Below, piece after piece: positions 55,301 through 64,000 of a stretch of DNA of 64,000 nucleotides. Numbering within the stretch: position 1 is the stretch's first letter; each line of letters begins with the position of its first letter. Made by a program: the position numbers and the translations under genes. The DNA is taken from contig CALZFC010000005.1 in the NCBI GenBank assembly GCA_945643635.1, positions 12,143,501 through 12,207,500 on the forward strand, written 5' to 3'. The notes under the pieces are model-generated. The model made no database searches and was not told the origin of the DNA. It saw nothing but the letters and a program-made list of their open reading frames with translations. Origin of the DNA: Allodiplogaster sudhausi (taxonomy: Eukaryota; Nematoda; Chromadorea; Rhabditida; Diplogasteridae).

Positions 55301-55945
55301 TTACCGTTTTGAGTGAGTTTGAAGTGAGATGGTCATTTTGACTACTACATCTATGTAAATGTTCATACGTGAAGAGGCTTTTTCATGACGATATCGCCTC
55401 TGAGGCAAACGAAGACGGAAGGAATGCTTACGGATGGAGTGAAAAGTGAGCAATACGAACCGGCGTCATAAACGTCAAAAAATAACAATTGCCTAAAAAA
55501 TATTTGCTATTTTTTTTAATGAAAGATACCCTACAATATTCGAAATTTACGCTGGTTTATTGAAAATTATCGCAATTCATGCTCACATAGTAACTATTAA
55601 TGAAGGCATGTTTTTTTCGTTGAAATATATTGATGAGCTAGCCACCAGCATTGGCTAAACGCGTAAAGTCGTCAAGAAAAGGCGAGCGAACGTAAAAGAA
55701 AGTGACGAGAAACAACTTTGTGCCTATAGAATAGCCTTTTGCATACAGTTTGAAAGTAAATCATTCGGTGGAGTCCAATGTGTGCTGTTTTTTTTTATTA
55801 AAGCAAAAAAAGTATGTTGGAAATGGAAAAAAAGTGGCAATAAAGTGTTGCCTCTCTCGCGAGATAGGGAAGTTCTAAAGCAAAGATAACCAGTGAGACC
55901 TTGTTCGAAGTTGGTTTTGACAACTTTCAAAGCCTCGCCGTTTTC
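55301..55945 (-). pseudogene. Chemoreceptor relic between G and H (exons 7 and 9 only)
   Basis: 55301-55460 is a ninth exon: FVLLTFHSIRKHSFRLRLPQ, open to a stop, but its acceptor is gccg instead of cag. About 55870-55925 keeps KTNFEQGL of exon 7 before degenerating. The order and strand match the other copies. Exon 8 between them is unrecognisable. Confidence 0.65.
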
Positions 55946-56502
55946 CGATCTCTGCTTCTGGAACGTTTCAGAGCATTCCGGTAGGGCCCACTTCAACTCT
56001 TGGGCCCATGAACATTCCAGACGATTCCGTAAGTGCTATTCGGTCAGTGGCTCATTGAATGTCCCTGAACATTCCGAATGGTGTTGACTCCTAATCCCGA
56101 CTCTGGAATCTCCCAGAAGATTCCAGAATTATCCGGTATTTCACATCGAAAGTCTGGAATGCCGGACTTCTGTTTGGAAATGAAAAAGAGTCCTATTACG
56201 AAAATGGTCGACTTCTGCCCCCTGAGCCTCTGTAATTTTTCCTATATATATATATATTTTTTTTTTTTAGTTCGATCCTGTTGTGTTACTTGCCAGCGGC
56301 ACAATTGAACAAGGAGATTTATCTCAGTAATCGCACCTAAACAGAAGACTGTTGATGGAGTGATTTAGAGAGACATACACGACTACTATGTTCATAAGAA
56401 TTTAGATACAAAAATTATATGCAACTTGAACTTGTGGTTGAGTGTAAATGATCTTTGACAACATATCCGAGAACTAATCTAACGGCGTTTCTTTGTTCTT
56501 GG
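55946..56502. other. Spacer, nothing recognised
   Basis: Short repeats of cattccag/cattccg near 55970-56130 and no gene. Confidence 0.4.
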
Positions 56503-58773
56503 CTAGCGAGTGATTGATGTCATAACTGAAAGAATGCCGCTGTCGACTCCATGCGATGGCATGCGGAGTCGGAAGAACTTTCGACGGATCGAGTGAGCGA
56601 AGAGCATTAGGAACCTGACAAAGAAATTATTATTGAATTTTTTCTACATATTAAATAATTGGAAAAACTAGCACAAACCAGAACGGCACGACGCATTTCG
56701 CCGTAAATGACAGCGGCGTTCCGAAGAAGAATATTACTAGGGCGAAGCCGCCTTTTTCATCATGCCACCTGACATATGCCTATAAAGAGAAGAATAGATT
56801 TTGATGGACTAACAGACGTATAAAGATTGGAATTTTTAAGAAAAAAAATTATTACACAAGCCTTTCAAAACACTTTTTTACCAAGGATTTTCCTTTTGCC
56901 AAGCATGAGGATTAGTAAAATATATGTATATAATAATAATAATAATAAAAGAACCTCCGCTGCAAAGTAAACAAATTGCGCGGCGAAGCTATCTGCCGAC
57001 ATGACAATGATGCCTTGCTCAAAATTCATAGTACGGCCAGAGAGCCCCTGAAATCGTGTCTCAATAACGAGGGAGACATTATGTCACTTCAAGAGACGAC
57101 ATATTAAATACCTTGAAAACAGAAATTACCATACATATATGTAGATTCAAACACTAATAATCGATTGCATATATGCATTTTATCTACAAACTTGAACTTG
57201 TCGCTTTTCTCTTGCAGCTGTTACAAGTAAGTAGATATTTGTGAGTAGTGTAATTACGTTCAAGCCAACGAGGTAGGACGCTTCAACCATCTCTTGGAAC
57301 TGTAAAACCAACATCTTATATGAGGGCGATCACCGAAAAATATTTAATTCAGGTTCGAATTGTCGCGTCTTCCCTGTGTTTCCTCACTCTCATGCTCACG
57401 TGCCTTTCTTAGGTCGCACAAACTCGCTGCTTGAAAATAGCACGCGCAAATGAGAGTGCGAAGGGCCGCGGCAATTTGAAATATCACATAATTTTTTGGT
57501 GGTCGCCCTCCTTTAAAATAATCAAGAAAATGTCTTTTTTTTTAACAATCTAGGAGATAAAATACATGAGATCCTGTCATCATTATGTAATTTACTAATT
57601 TACCTACTGCATAGTTAGAATGTAAGATAATTTGATAGTCTTTTTGCGTTTTCGAAAACAAACGAAGCGTACATTTCTGTCGTCAAGCGTCTTCGGAATG
57701 CAGATGGTCTCTTTGAGAGGCGAGTGGTAGCAAATCTACTTGAAGCCGACGAAACCATTGGGAAAGCAGCAGAGAAGAGCAGCCACGAAGAGCAGAGCGA
57801 GCGAAAGGCGGAAGAGAAACTTCCGTTGCTAATAATATTAATAATATACATAATACTAGACGCAAACTCCATTGTTTACTTGATTCATTCAATTATTTTA
57901 CAAATTCTTGTTTTTTCTTCTATTTATTTATGAAATGGCAAAAACTGGTCAATAATACATAGGTATTGGACAAAGTGAACAGAAAAATTGGTGCCTGCTT
58001 TAGCTCCTACCTGATATTATCTTGTTTTCGTATAACTTAAAGGAACTAGCCTTTTTCGAACGCATAATTCGCGAGAGGTTAATCGCACGGTTGAATGCAA
58101 TGATTAAGAGACCCTGCAACTGCATGCCCTGCAAAAGAATTATAATGTTTTTCTTCCTTTAAAAGAACCAAAAAAACAGTCATGAGTTCGCGCCTTTTTG
58201 CCTGACAGCAGAATGTGATGAAGAGAGACGCGACTACAATTGTTAGGAATGTTGCTAACCTGTGCGTAATGAGCGAGTCCACCTAGAAATCTGGCCGTAT
58301 TTGTGTCTCTTAGCATTTGGTAGAAGGGTGTCATAAAGGAAAAGTCAGAAAGCTGGATGACAGCCAAGCGATCATGCTACCTAAACGAATGATTTTGATT
58401 AAAATCTTTTTTTTTTTTTTTTTTTTACATATTTTCTTCATTTTTACTGTCCTAATATATAAATCACATTGGCGGCATTACACCAAATCTAACATTAACA
58501 TTTAAGGAACAATAATGCGAACCACGAATCCGCAATAGACAATCAGGCGAATGGTTTCGTGGGAGGAGAAGACACGGTCTCGCAAGATGCGGAGATACAC
58601 GACGGAAGCGACCACAAAAGTAGGCAGAGAAATGGCGACTGTCAAACAGATCGATATGGACTAGCCAAGGCGGAAGAGAGTCTTCCGAACATTGAAGAGA
58701 GAGTGAACATATATACATAGATGAAATCAATGGAAAAAAACTGGCCTACCAAATACTCGATATCGTAATCCAT
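56503..58773 (-). pseudogene. Chemoreceptor H, inactivated by two nonsense codons
   Basis: Exons by homology: 58750-58773 (MDYDIEYL, with ttcttcag directly before the ATG), 58523-58684, 58260-58376, 58051-58128, 57673-57828, 57192-57299, 56955-57047, 56679-56779, 56503-56614. Defects: TAG at 58661-58663 in TM1, TAG at 57736-57738 in the TM4 exon (after NGFVGFK), exon 2 acceptor changed to GG, and exon 3 shortened by 15 bases so that DMFALFMN is lost. Exon 4 ends AAG|gctagt, again a GC donor. Splice phases elsewhere are kept, so inactivation is fairly recent. Confidence 0.8.
57316..57516 (-). mobile_element. Inverted-repeat element in an intron of pseudogene H (201 bp)
   Basis: In reverse complement it opens TTAAAGGAGGGCGACCACC and shares aaattgccgcggcccttcgc with the satellite-embedded element at 45345-45463. 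Its other end (gagggcgatcaccgaaaaat) is intact except for the outermost bases. It is longer in the middle than the satellite version. Confidence 0.75.
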
Positions 58774-59895
58774 CTGAAGAATCTGTAATAGCTTACGAAT
58801 AGTTAAAATCATACATCTAACGAAAAGTAGAAATGAAGGAAACAATAATACAGATCAAATTGTTTATGGCAATTTTAATATCTCTTGCGTGTCCAAGTTG
58901 AATTGAAACTTGTGAGTGCAATAAAGTGAAATTGAAGGAGGATAAACTTTCTAGATTTCCAATCTACATACATGCGCTCTCTTGGAGACTATGAGAGCAT
59001 GAGCTTGAGAGTATAATTGGAAGATTGTCATCGGATGCTCTTGAGGATGTCCTTTTGATAATTGTCACGCGAGTCTCTCCCTCCTCGTGCCTCAGGAGAA
59101 GGATTCCTTGACATCGTTCGAAAGATCGCTAATTGCTTATTTCTGTGAATATTCATACTTGCATATGTACATATGTATGTAAGTACATACAGATGTATGT
59201 AAGTAGATACATATGTGCATGTGTACATTTATTCCATTCAACAAAATAAATTAAAGGGTACTTCAAAAGAAAAATGCACTTTGTGTAATCTCAGGCACAT
59301 CTAATTTTTTTTTGTATGAAACGAAGATGTTTATGGCCATGAAGAGAGGCAATTTAATTTGCAGGAAAGAATTCACAATTTTAAAATTTTAATCTCTCTG
59401 TTCTCTTGCCAAAAGCTGCATCCAGTTATATATGTACATACAAGAAAAATACGAAGGTCTAAATGCTGTGTTATTATGCACATGTATTTCACGAAAAATA
59501 TTCATTCTGTAAAGTGTCGTTTCATTTACGAGTGTCATGCACTTTTATCGAGCGTTCATGGCAAAAAGAGCCTTTTTGCCGCCAAGATTCTTACGGTCAG
59601 TGAGGGGCCAAAGAAGTGAGTGAAAAAGGAAGGGACTAGTAGAACGGCGGTGGAGTTTAATCCAAAGTCACATCTGAAAAAGTAGAAAAATATTATCAAT
59701 ATTGTCTATTTCAATACTATTCTTGCAATCTCGGATACTTTATAAGTAAGCGCATGTTACCAAAAGCTTTTATTTAATTCATTTAATATTATTTTATAAC
59801 ACAGTAAAGTAAGAAAACAACAAACTGACATGTCAATGAGAAGATAATCAATTTCGGTGCGCACGCGCTCTACCGTATCCCTCCGCGAGTGCGAT
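58774..59895. other. Spacer between pseudogene H and the GLTP gene, nothing recognised
   Basis: A/T-rich with tatgtatgta microsatellites near 59160-59215. Open frames are short. Confidence 0.45.
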
Positions 59896-61005
59896 TCAGC
59901 CAGGAGCAGCAGTCGAAGATGCCGGCGGCGACGGGCGCAGTTCAGTGTAGGCCGAGTAGATGCGTAGCTGGAAGGGCCGTTTAATAGTTAATACAATAAA
60001 TTTATTTAATGTATTTTTCAATTTTTTATATCTTTTTTAATTCTATTAATATATATATATATATTTATTTTTTTTTATTCATATATTAAAATAATATAAA
60101 GAAAACCTCCAGGGCGTAGAGGCGAGAGGCGAGCTCGTTGAAGCGTTCGAGGAAGGCGGCCACTTCGCCCGCCGGAAGCGAGCCGAACATAGCTGGAAAG
60201 TCATGGGCTACTGTAGGTATTTTAGTGTGCCTAAAGATGGGGAATTTTGGAGGAAAGACAGGGCACCAACCGGTGAGCAGAGTGTCCTTGTCGGGCAGAG
60301 AGCGAAGAGCGAAAGCGGCCATCTGACGCTCCATCCAGCTGAAAATTAATAAAGAGAAATAGAGTGAGAGATAGAGATTGGGAGGGAGAAAGAGAGAGAG
60401 AGAGAGCAAGAGAGATCGAGAGAAAGCGAGAGAGAGTGAGAGAGAGAGACGGAGAGTGATTCACGATAAGTCGATACCAACCTGTGATACGACGCCATTG
60501 TATTGTCGTATGCCTGACGCGCAACGGTGGCAATCTAAAGAGAACGCTGATTATTATAAATGGTTATTAGTGAAGAGAGAAAGAGAAGGAGGGGCGGAAG
60601 AACGAAAGTGAGGCGGCAACAGAGATTTAGAGGGATGAAGAGATAGCGGGATAGATATAGATAGAGAGACTGGGAGAGTGAATCGTGTAAGACGGGGAGA
60701 TAAGCAGCTCTCGCCTTCTCGGTTCCCTGCGCGTTCCGAACGCCTTCCATGAAGGCGATGGTGAAGGCGAGCGAGCGATGCAGCGACTGGAGGCTCTGAT
60801 TGGAATTTTTTTGTAGGAATTTTAATATTAGAGACAGATAGAAAGACTGAGACAGAAACGGAGAGGGAGAGAGAAAGAGAGAGAGACAGAGAAAGAGATG
60901 ACACCTTGCCAACCTTCCTGCAGACACTATTCGCGCTGTTCGGCCGCGACTTGTCCAGCATTCCGTCGGCGCTCTCATATTCGAGAGACGAACGGAGAGA
61001 GCTGG

Positions 61006-61043
<38 letters not shown>

Positions 61044-62154
61044 GTGAGAGTGACTGAGAGAGAGAGAGAGAATGAGAGAGAGCGTGTTTGAGAATGAAAG
61101 AAGAGAGAGGAGGAAAATATTTCTTTGGCCAGGACATGCTGAATATTCAGGTCTACAGTACTCTCGACTGAACATTTGATTGAGCTTTTGCCCAATCAAT
61201 AAATGCATCTCATTCCAGGGAAAGGTGAGGATATCCATGAACTGGTAGTGCTGTGGGTCCGCACCAAGAGCCGTCCGAACGTGAGTCACCTATAAATCTT
61301 TCTTATTATAATAATTTAAAAGTGAGATTCAGATATATGGCTTTCCCGCCAAGGCAAAGCGATTGTTCGACCTTTGCCTTGAGCTTGTCGACGACCTGCT
61401 TGAAGAGGCGACTCGACCGCTCGAGGAGGCTAAAGAAGAGCAAAATGAGCGACATCGTCTTATTATACCCAGTAGAATCGAAAGAGAGCCAGGATGATCT
61501 ACACCCGTGCAGGTGCAGGTCGACAATGATCTACACACCAGCAGATCGCATCCCAGAGATCGCAGAGACGACCGATGTTCACGTCTTCAACAGGGTCGGA
61601 TGCCGGTGACTCCTGAAAATTTTTGTCTTTTTTTGCTTATACTACTCTTTTTCATTTCAAAATTTCTTTAAAAGTAAACTATTTATAAAGATATAAAATA
61701 TTATCATAAGATTATGAGAGTGGCTAAAAAAAGGTAATATCATAATTTCTCATTCCTGGAACTCTTTTGAACAAAACTGGTCGTTTTACAGGCGCCAGTT
61801 AAAAGGCTCATTTGAATCCCCGTTTCTCGGTGACTTCAGTGAATAGTTAGTATTATGCAAATGAGCATAAACTTTTATTTATGCTTTTATTCAAATATTA
61901 TATATTTTTTTTATTTTAGAGGAAGCTTTCAGCGGACCTCGCCTTCCTCGCGACTCCCTTGGGGGAGTCCTTCGAGAACTGCCACGAGGATGCGCACGAC
62001 GTCTCCCGGAGTCGGGGCGGGGTCGGACTCGGGAGGAGGGCTCTAAAAATTAGAAAAAGATTAAATTTTAGAGAAAGTCATGAAGTTTTGTCATCAATTA
62101 TATTAAAAAAAAAAAAAAGAATTTCGAAGGGCTAACAGGGGAGGGGTCGGCCAT
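59896..62154 (-). CDS. Glycolipid transfer protein (GLTP) domain protein, CPTP-like (279 aa)
   Basis: Eleven exons with consistent phases: 62137-62154, 61938-62042, 61539-61612, 61372-61429, 61162-61289, 60905-61001, 60715-60795, 60482-60534, 60271-60338, 60107-60192, 59896-59967. After a Pro/Asp-rich head (MADPSPSPPPESDPAPTPGD), the fold is suggested by LLERSSRLFKQVVDKLKAK, SLQSLHRSLAFTIAFMEGV, ARQAYDNTMASYHSWMERQM (the YHxW histidine-tryptophan pattern near the lipid headgroup pocket) and AALRSLP-like FALRSLPDKDTLL. Such proteins move ceramide-1-phosphate or glycosphingolipids between membranes. It is longer than the usual 200-215 aa because of the head and a Ser/Asn-rich insert. The donor after 60715 is AAG|gcgaga (GC). 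The family call rests on remembered consensus only. Confidence 0.68.
60360..61080. repeat. GA/CT simple repeats in introns of the GLTP gene
   Basis: Runs at about 60380-60450, 60860-60895 and 61010-61080 translate as long Ser/Leu frames on the minus strand and are not coding. Confidence 0.9.
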
Positions 62155-62594
62155 TGCGGCAGGAAGGAAGGGTGCTAGAGAGTGTCAGTTAAAGAGGGGG
62201 CAGAGAGAAGGAGAGTGAGAGGGAGGGAAAGAGAGGGAGGAGAAAAAAGGAAAGGGGCGAGCTCGCCCCGGGGCAACCGTCCGCTGCCGCGGAGAGGAGT
62301 AGAAATGATAAGTCAAGTGTAGAATGAAGGGGAAGAGTGTCTGGGGATTATTCTGCTCATTTGATTATGTGAACTTTCATAGGAAATATGGATTCTAAAA
62401 TACTTTGGATAATAAAATTGCATTCAACAAAATGATAAAAATAAGACAAATTAAAATAAAATATTTAATATTGTTAAAAATGTAAAAAAATTAATAATTA
62501 AAATGTAACGAACTCCCTGGCCGCATCCCGTCCCCACCGCCTCGTGCATTCTTTCACTCTCTAGCTTTCTCTCTCCTCTCCCTTTCACTCTCTA

Positions 62595-62635
<41 letters not shown>

Positions 62636-63373
62636 TCTGTCTATCAATTTTTCTGATAACCAAATCAGTGCGAGTGTTCTCATCCCATCTCCTCTCAATC
62701 TAACCTTATACGTATAATTTTGTAACGTAACTGATAATTGTATATTATTTATCTCTCTTTTTTCTAACAAAAAAAGTCATCCCCGAGCGAAGACGCCATA
62801 CAAGAGAGAAGCGAAAGTGTGTTCTACAAGCCTCATTCCTTCATCGATTGAGGGTGGCCCTAATCTACGTTCACTCTAACATTGTCGTAAACTCGCCAAT
62901 GCTAGGGTGCAGCGGCGTATGGCGAGCGAAATGCTTTATGCGATATCTACTCCCAACCGCCATACTTCGGCTGTCGTTCATGACAGCTCCGAGGTGCCAT
63001 TTGGAGAGTGAGATTTAAAGCAGCATTCTGTTGCTTCGCTGGTTCACAAGCGAAGCATTTCGTGCGCTGCTTACATTTTCTTTTAAATTCCCATTTATCT
63101 AAAATGTTGTGTTGAATGAAGGAAGATGGCGCTATTAAACAGATCAGATTTTATGCATTGGAAAAATCGGATGTAACATTACTCATTATATGTTTAGATA
63201 ATTGTAGTTTCCAACAGGGAGAATAATAATTGGAAATGGAGTCAAAATAATTGCCTACAAATTCAGGATGAAGTGATTTATTTGTGTGTTGGGGAGTGGC
63301 AAGGAAAGTTATACGCGGAATCAAAATGTATGTACATCAAGCATATACTTTAATCATAATCGCCTCCGTGAAT
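62155..63373. other. Spacer with CT repeat and a stem-loop, no gene recognised
   Basis: (CT)n at about 62585-62635. The stem-loop at 63033-63058 is described separately. The purine-rich GLTP promoter side lies at 62160-62290. No coding signal. Confidence 0.45.
63033..63058. other. Perfect 9-bp stem-loop
   Basis: TGCTTCGCT, an eight-base loop ggttcaca, then AGCGAAGCA. It lies in a more G+C-rich patch (about 62770-63075) with no open frame. Confidence 0.6.
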
Positions 63374-63650
63374 TCAAGAGTTAATTTTCGGCTCCTCTAA
63401 AACAGCTGCTATCGCGTGAAGGAAGTCATAATTGAAGATAGATTTCCATCTACACCATGTGTCCTTCATTCGAAGACGAAAAAAATTCTTCCTGATCGAG
63501 TTTGAGAAGAGCATCAGGAACCTGTCAAGTATTATTTGTAGAAGTAAAAAGCGCATATATTTATGCAATAAGACGAAAAAACGTGGAAAATATGTATACT
63601 ATTAATTGATATGATATCAACCAGAATGGCAAGACACACGCTGCCGTATA
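63374..63650 (-). pseudogene. Truncated chemoreceptor tail (exon 9 and the end of exon 8)
   Basis: Exon 9 at 63374-63521 reads FLMLFSNSIRKNFFRLRM and continues to EEPKINS and a stop, with a good acceptor (tgacag). Exon 8 ends at 63622 with YTAACVLPFW and donor gttgat, but homology stops at 63650, where tttatttatct replaces the rest of the helix. The remainder of the gene is missing up to the window end, so this copy is broken by an insertion or deletion. Confidence 0.75.
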
Positions 63651-64000
63651 TTTATTTATCTACATTGAATAAGATGTGACAACACTGGCAGATATGTAAC
63701 GTGACCGGAAGAAATATATATGCACGATATGAAATAAAATAGGAGAGAATGGCATGAAATGAGAGAGAGGAGAGACAGTAAATATATGTATGACTAGCCA
63801 CTTAGCAAGAGGGGATGGGAAGGGGAAAGGGCATCAGCTTGATAGCAGTGGCACCTGAGCGGGGTGGACGAGGTCCCGCGGAAGGGGGTGGAGGAATCCC
63901 CAGGGCTGGCAAGACCCAATTGAGTGTGCTTAGAGGGAGAGCACAAGCAGGATGCCAAAGCCATCAGCTGAGGAAGGGTAGAATGGAGATGGACTGACAA
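63651..64000. other. Window end, no gene recognised
   Basis: GA-rich patch near 63760-63775, then a G+C-richer stretch (from about 63820) open on both strands without a motif. It may belong to something continuing beyond the window. Confidence 0.35.

Overview
This window is nuclear DNA of a nematode. Four independent signs support this: a fragment of a major sperm protein gene (4.8-5.2 kb), a transthyretin-like (TTL) secreted protein gene (37.2-38.1 kb), a tandem cluster of serpentine chemoreceptor genes with short exons, and short introns throughout. Genes are intron-rich and sit in A/T-rich DNA full of GA/CT and TATG/CATA microsatellites. Nothing prokaryotic was seen. No tRNA or rRNA gene was recognised by eye, and no CRISPR array is present.

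Layout. 1-7.4 kb, minus strand: a decaying tandem family of tiny cysteine-rich secreted protein genes (one complete copy at 2712-3448, one copy missing its last exon, three relics), mixed with a frameshifted major sperm protein fragment and dispersed repeats. 6.8-7.2 kb: a complete hAT-type non-autonomous element with an 8-bp target duplication. 9.1-24.2 kb, minus strand: four intact-looking nine-exon 7TM chemoreceptor genes (A-D). 25.0-25.2 kb: a cytochrome P450 heme-loop exon. 25.6-29.3 kb: a REEP5/Yop1-type ER-shaping gene on the minus strand and a truncated head-to-head inverted copy on the plus strand. 30.3-30.6 kb: exons of an unidentified glycine-rich protein next to a near-perfect hairpin. 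30.6-36.5 kb: a Ty3/gypsy LTR retrotransposon with almost identical LTRs and the remnant of a second element joined to its left end. 37.2-38.1 kb: a TTL gene with a one-base frameshift. 39.5-45.1 kb: chemoreceptors E and F. 45.3-48.9 kb: a 315-bp satellite broken by a dead non-LTR (LINE) element. 50.5-51.7 kb, plus strand: a gene for a secreted protein built of nonapeptide repeats. 51.9-58.8 kb: chemoreceptor G, a relic, and pseudogene H. 59.9-62.2 kb: an 11-exon glycolipid-transfer-protein (GLTP/CPTP-like) gene. 63.4 kb to the end: the truncated tail of another chemoreceptor.

How it fits together. The window is a rapidly evolving arm-like region. One chemoreceptor subfamily was amplified in tandem, always on the minus strand, with the reading phase and nearly all exon lengths preserved. 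A few conserved single-copy genes (yop-1-like, GLTP, TTL) lie between the copies, and TTAA-type and hAT-type small elements, an LTR element and a LINE have broken up the intergenic DNA. Eight of about 88 inferred introns begin with GC instead of GT, several at homologous positions in paralogous receptors; this is the most unusual signal here. All exon models were derived by hand from frame, splice dinucleotides and comparison between paralogues. No database search was run.
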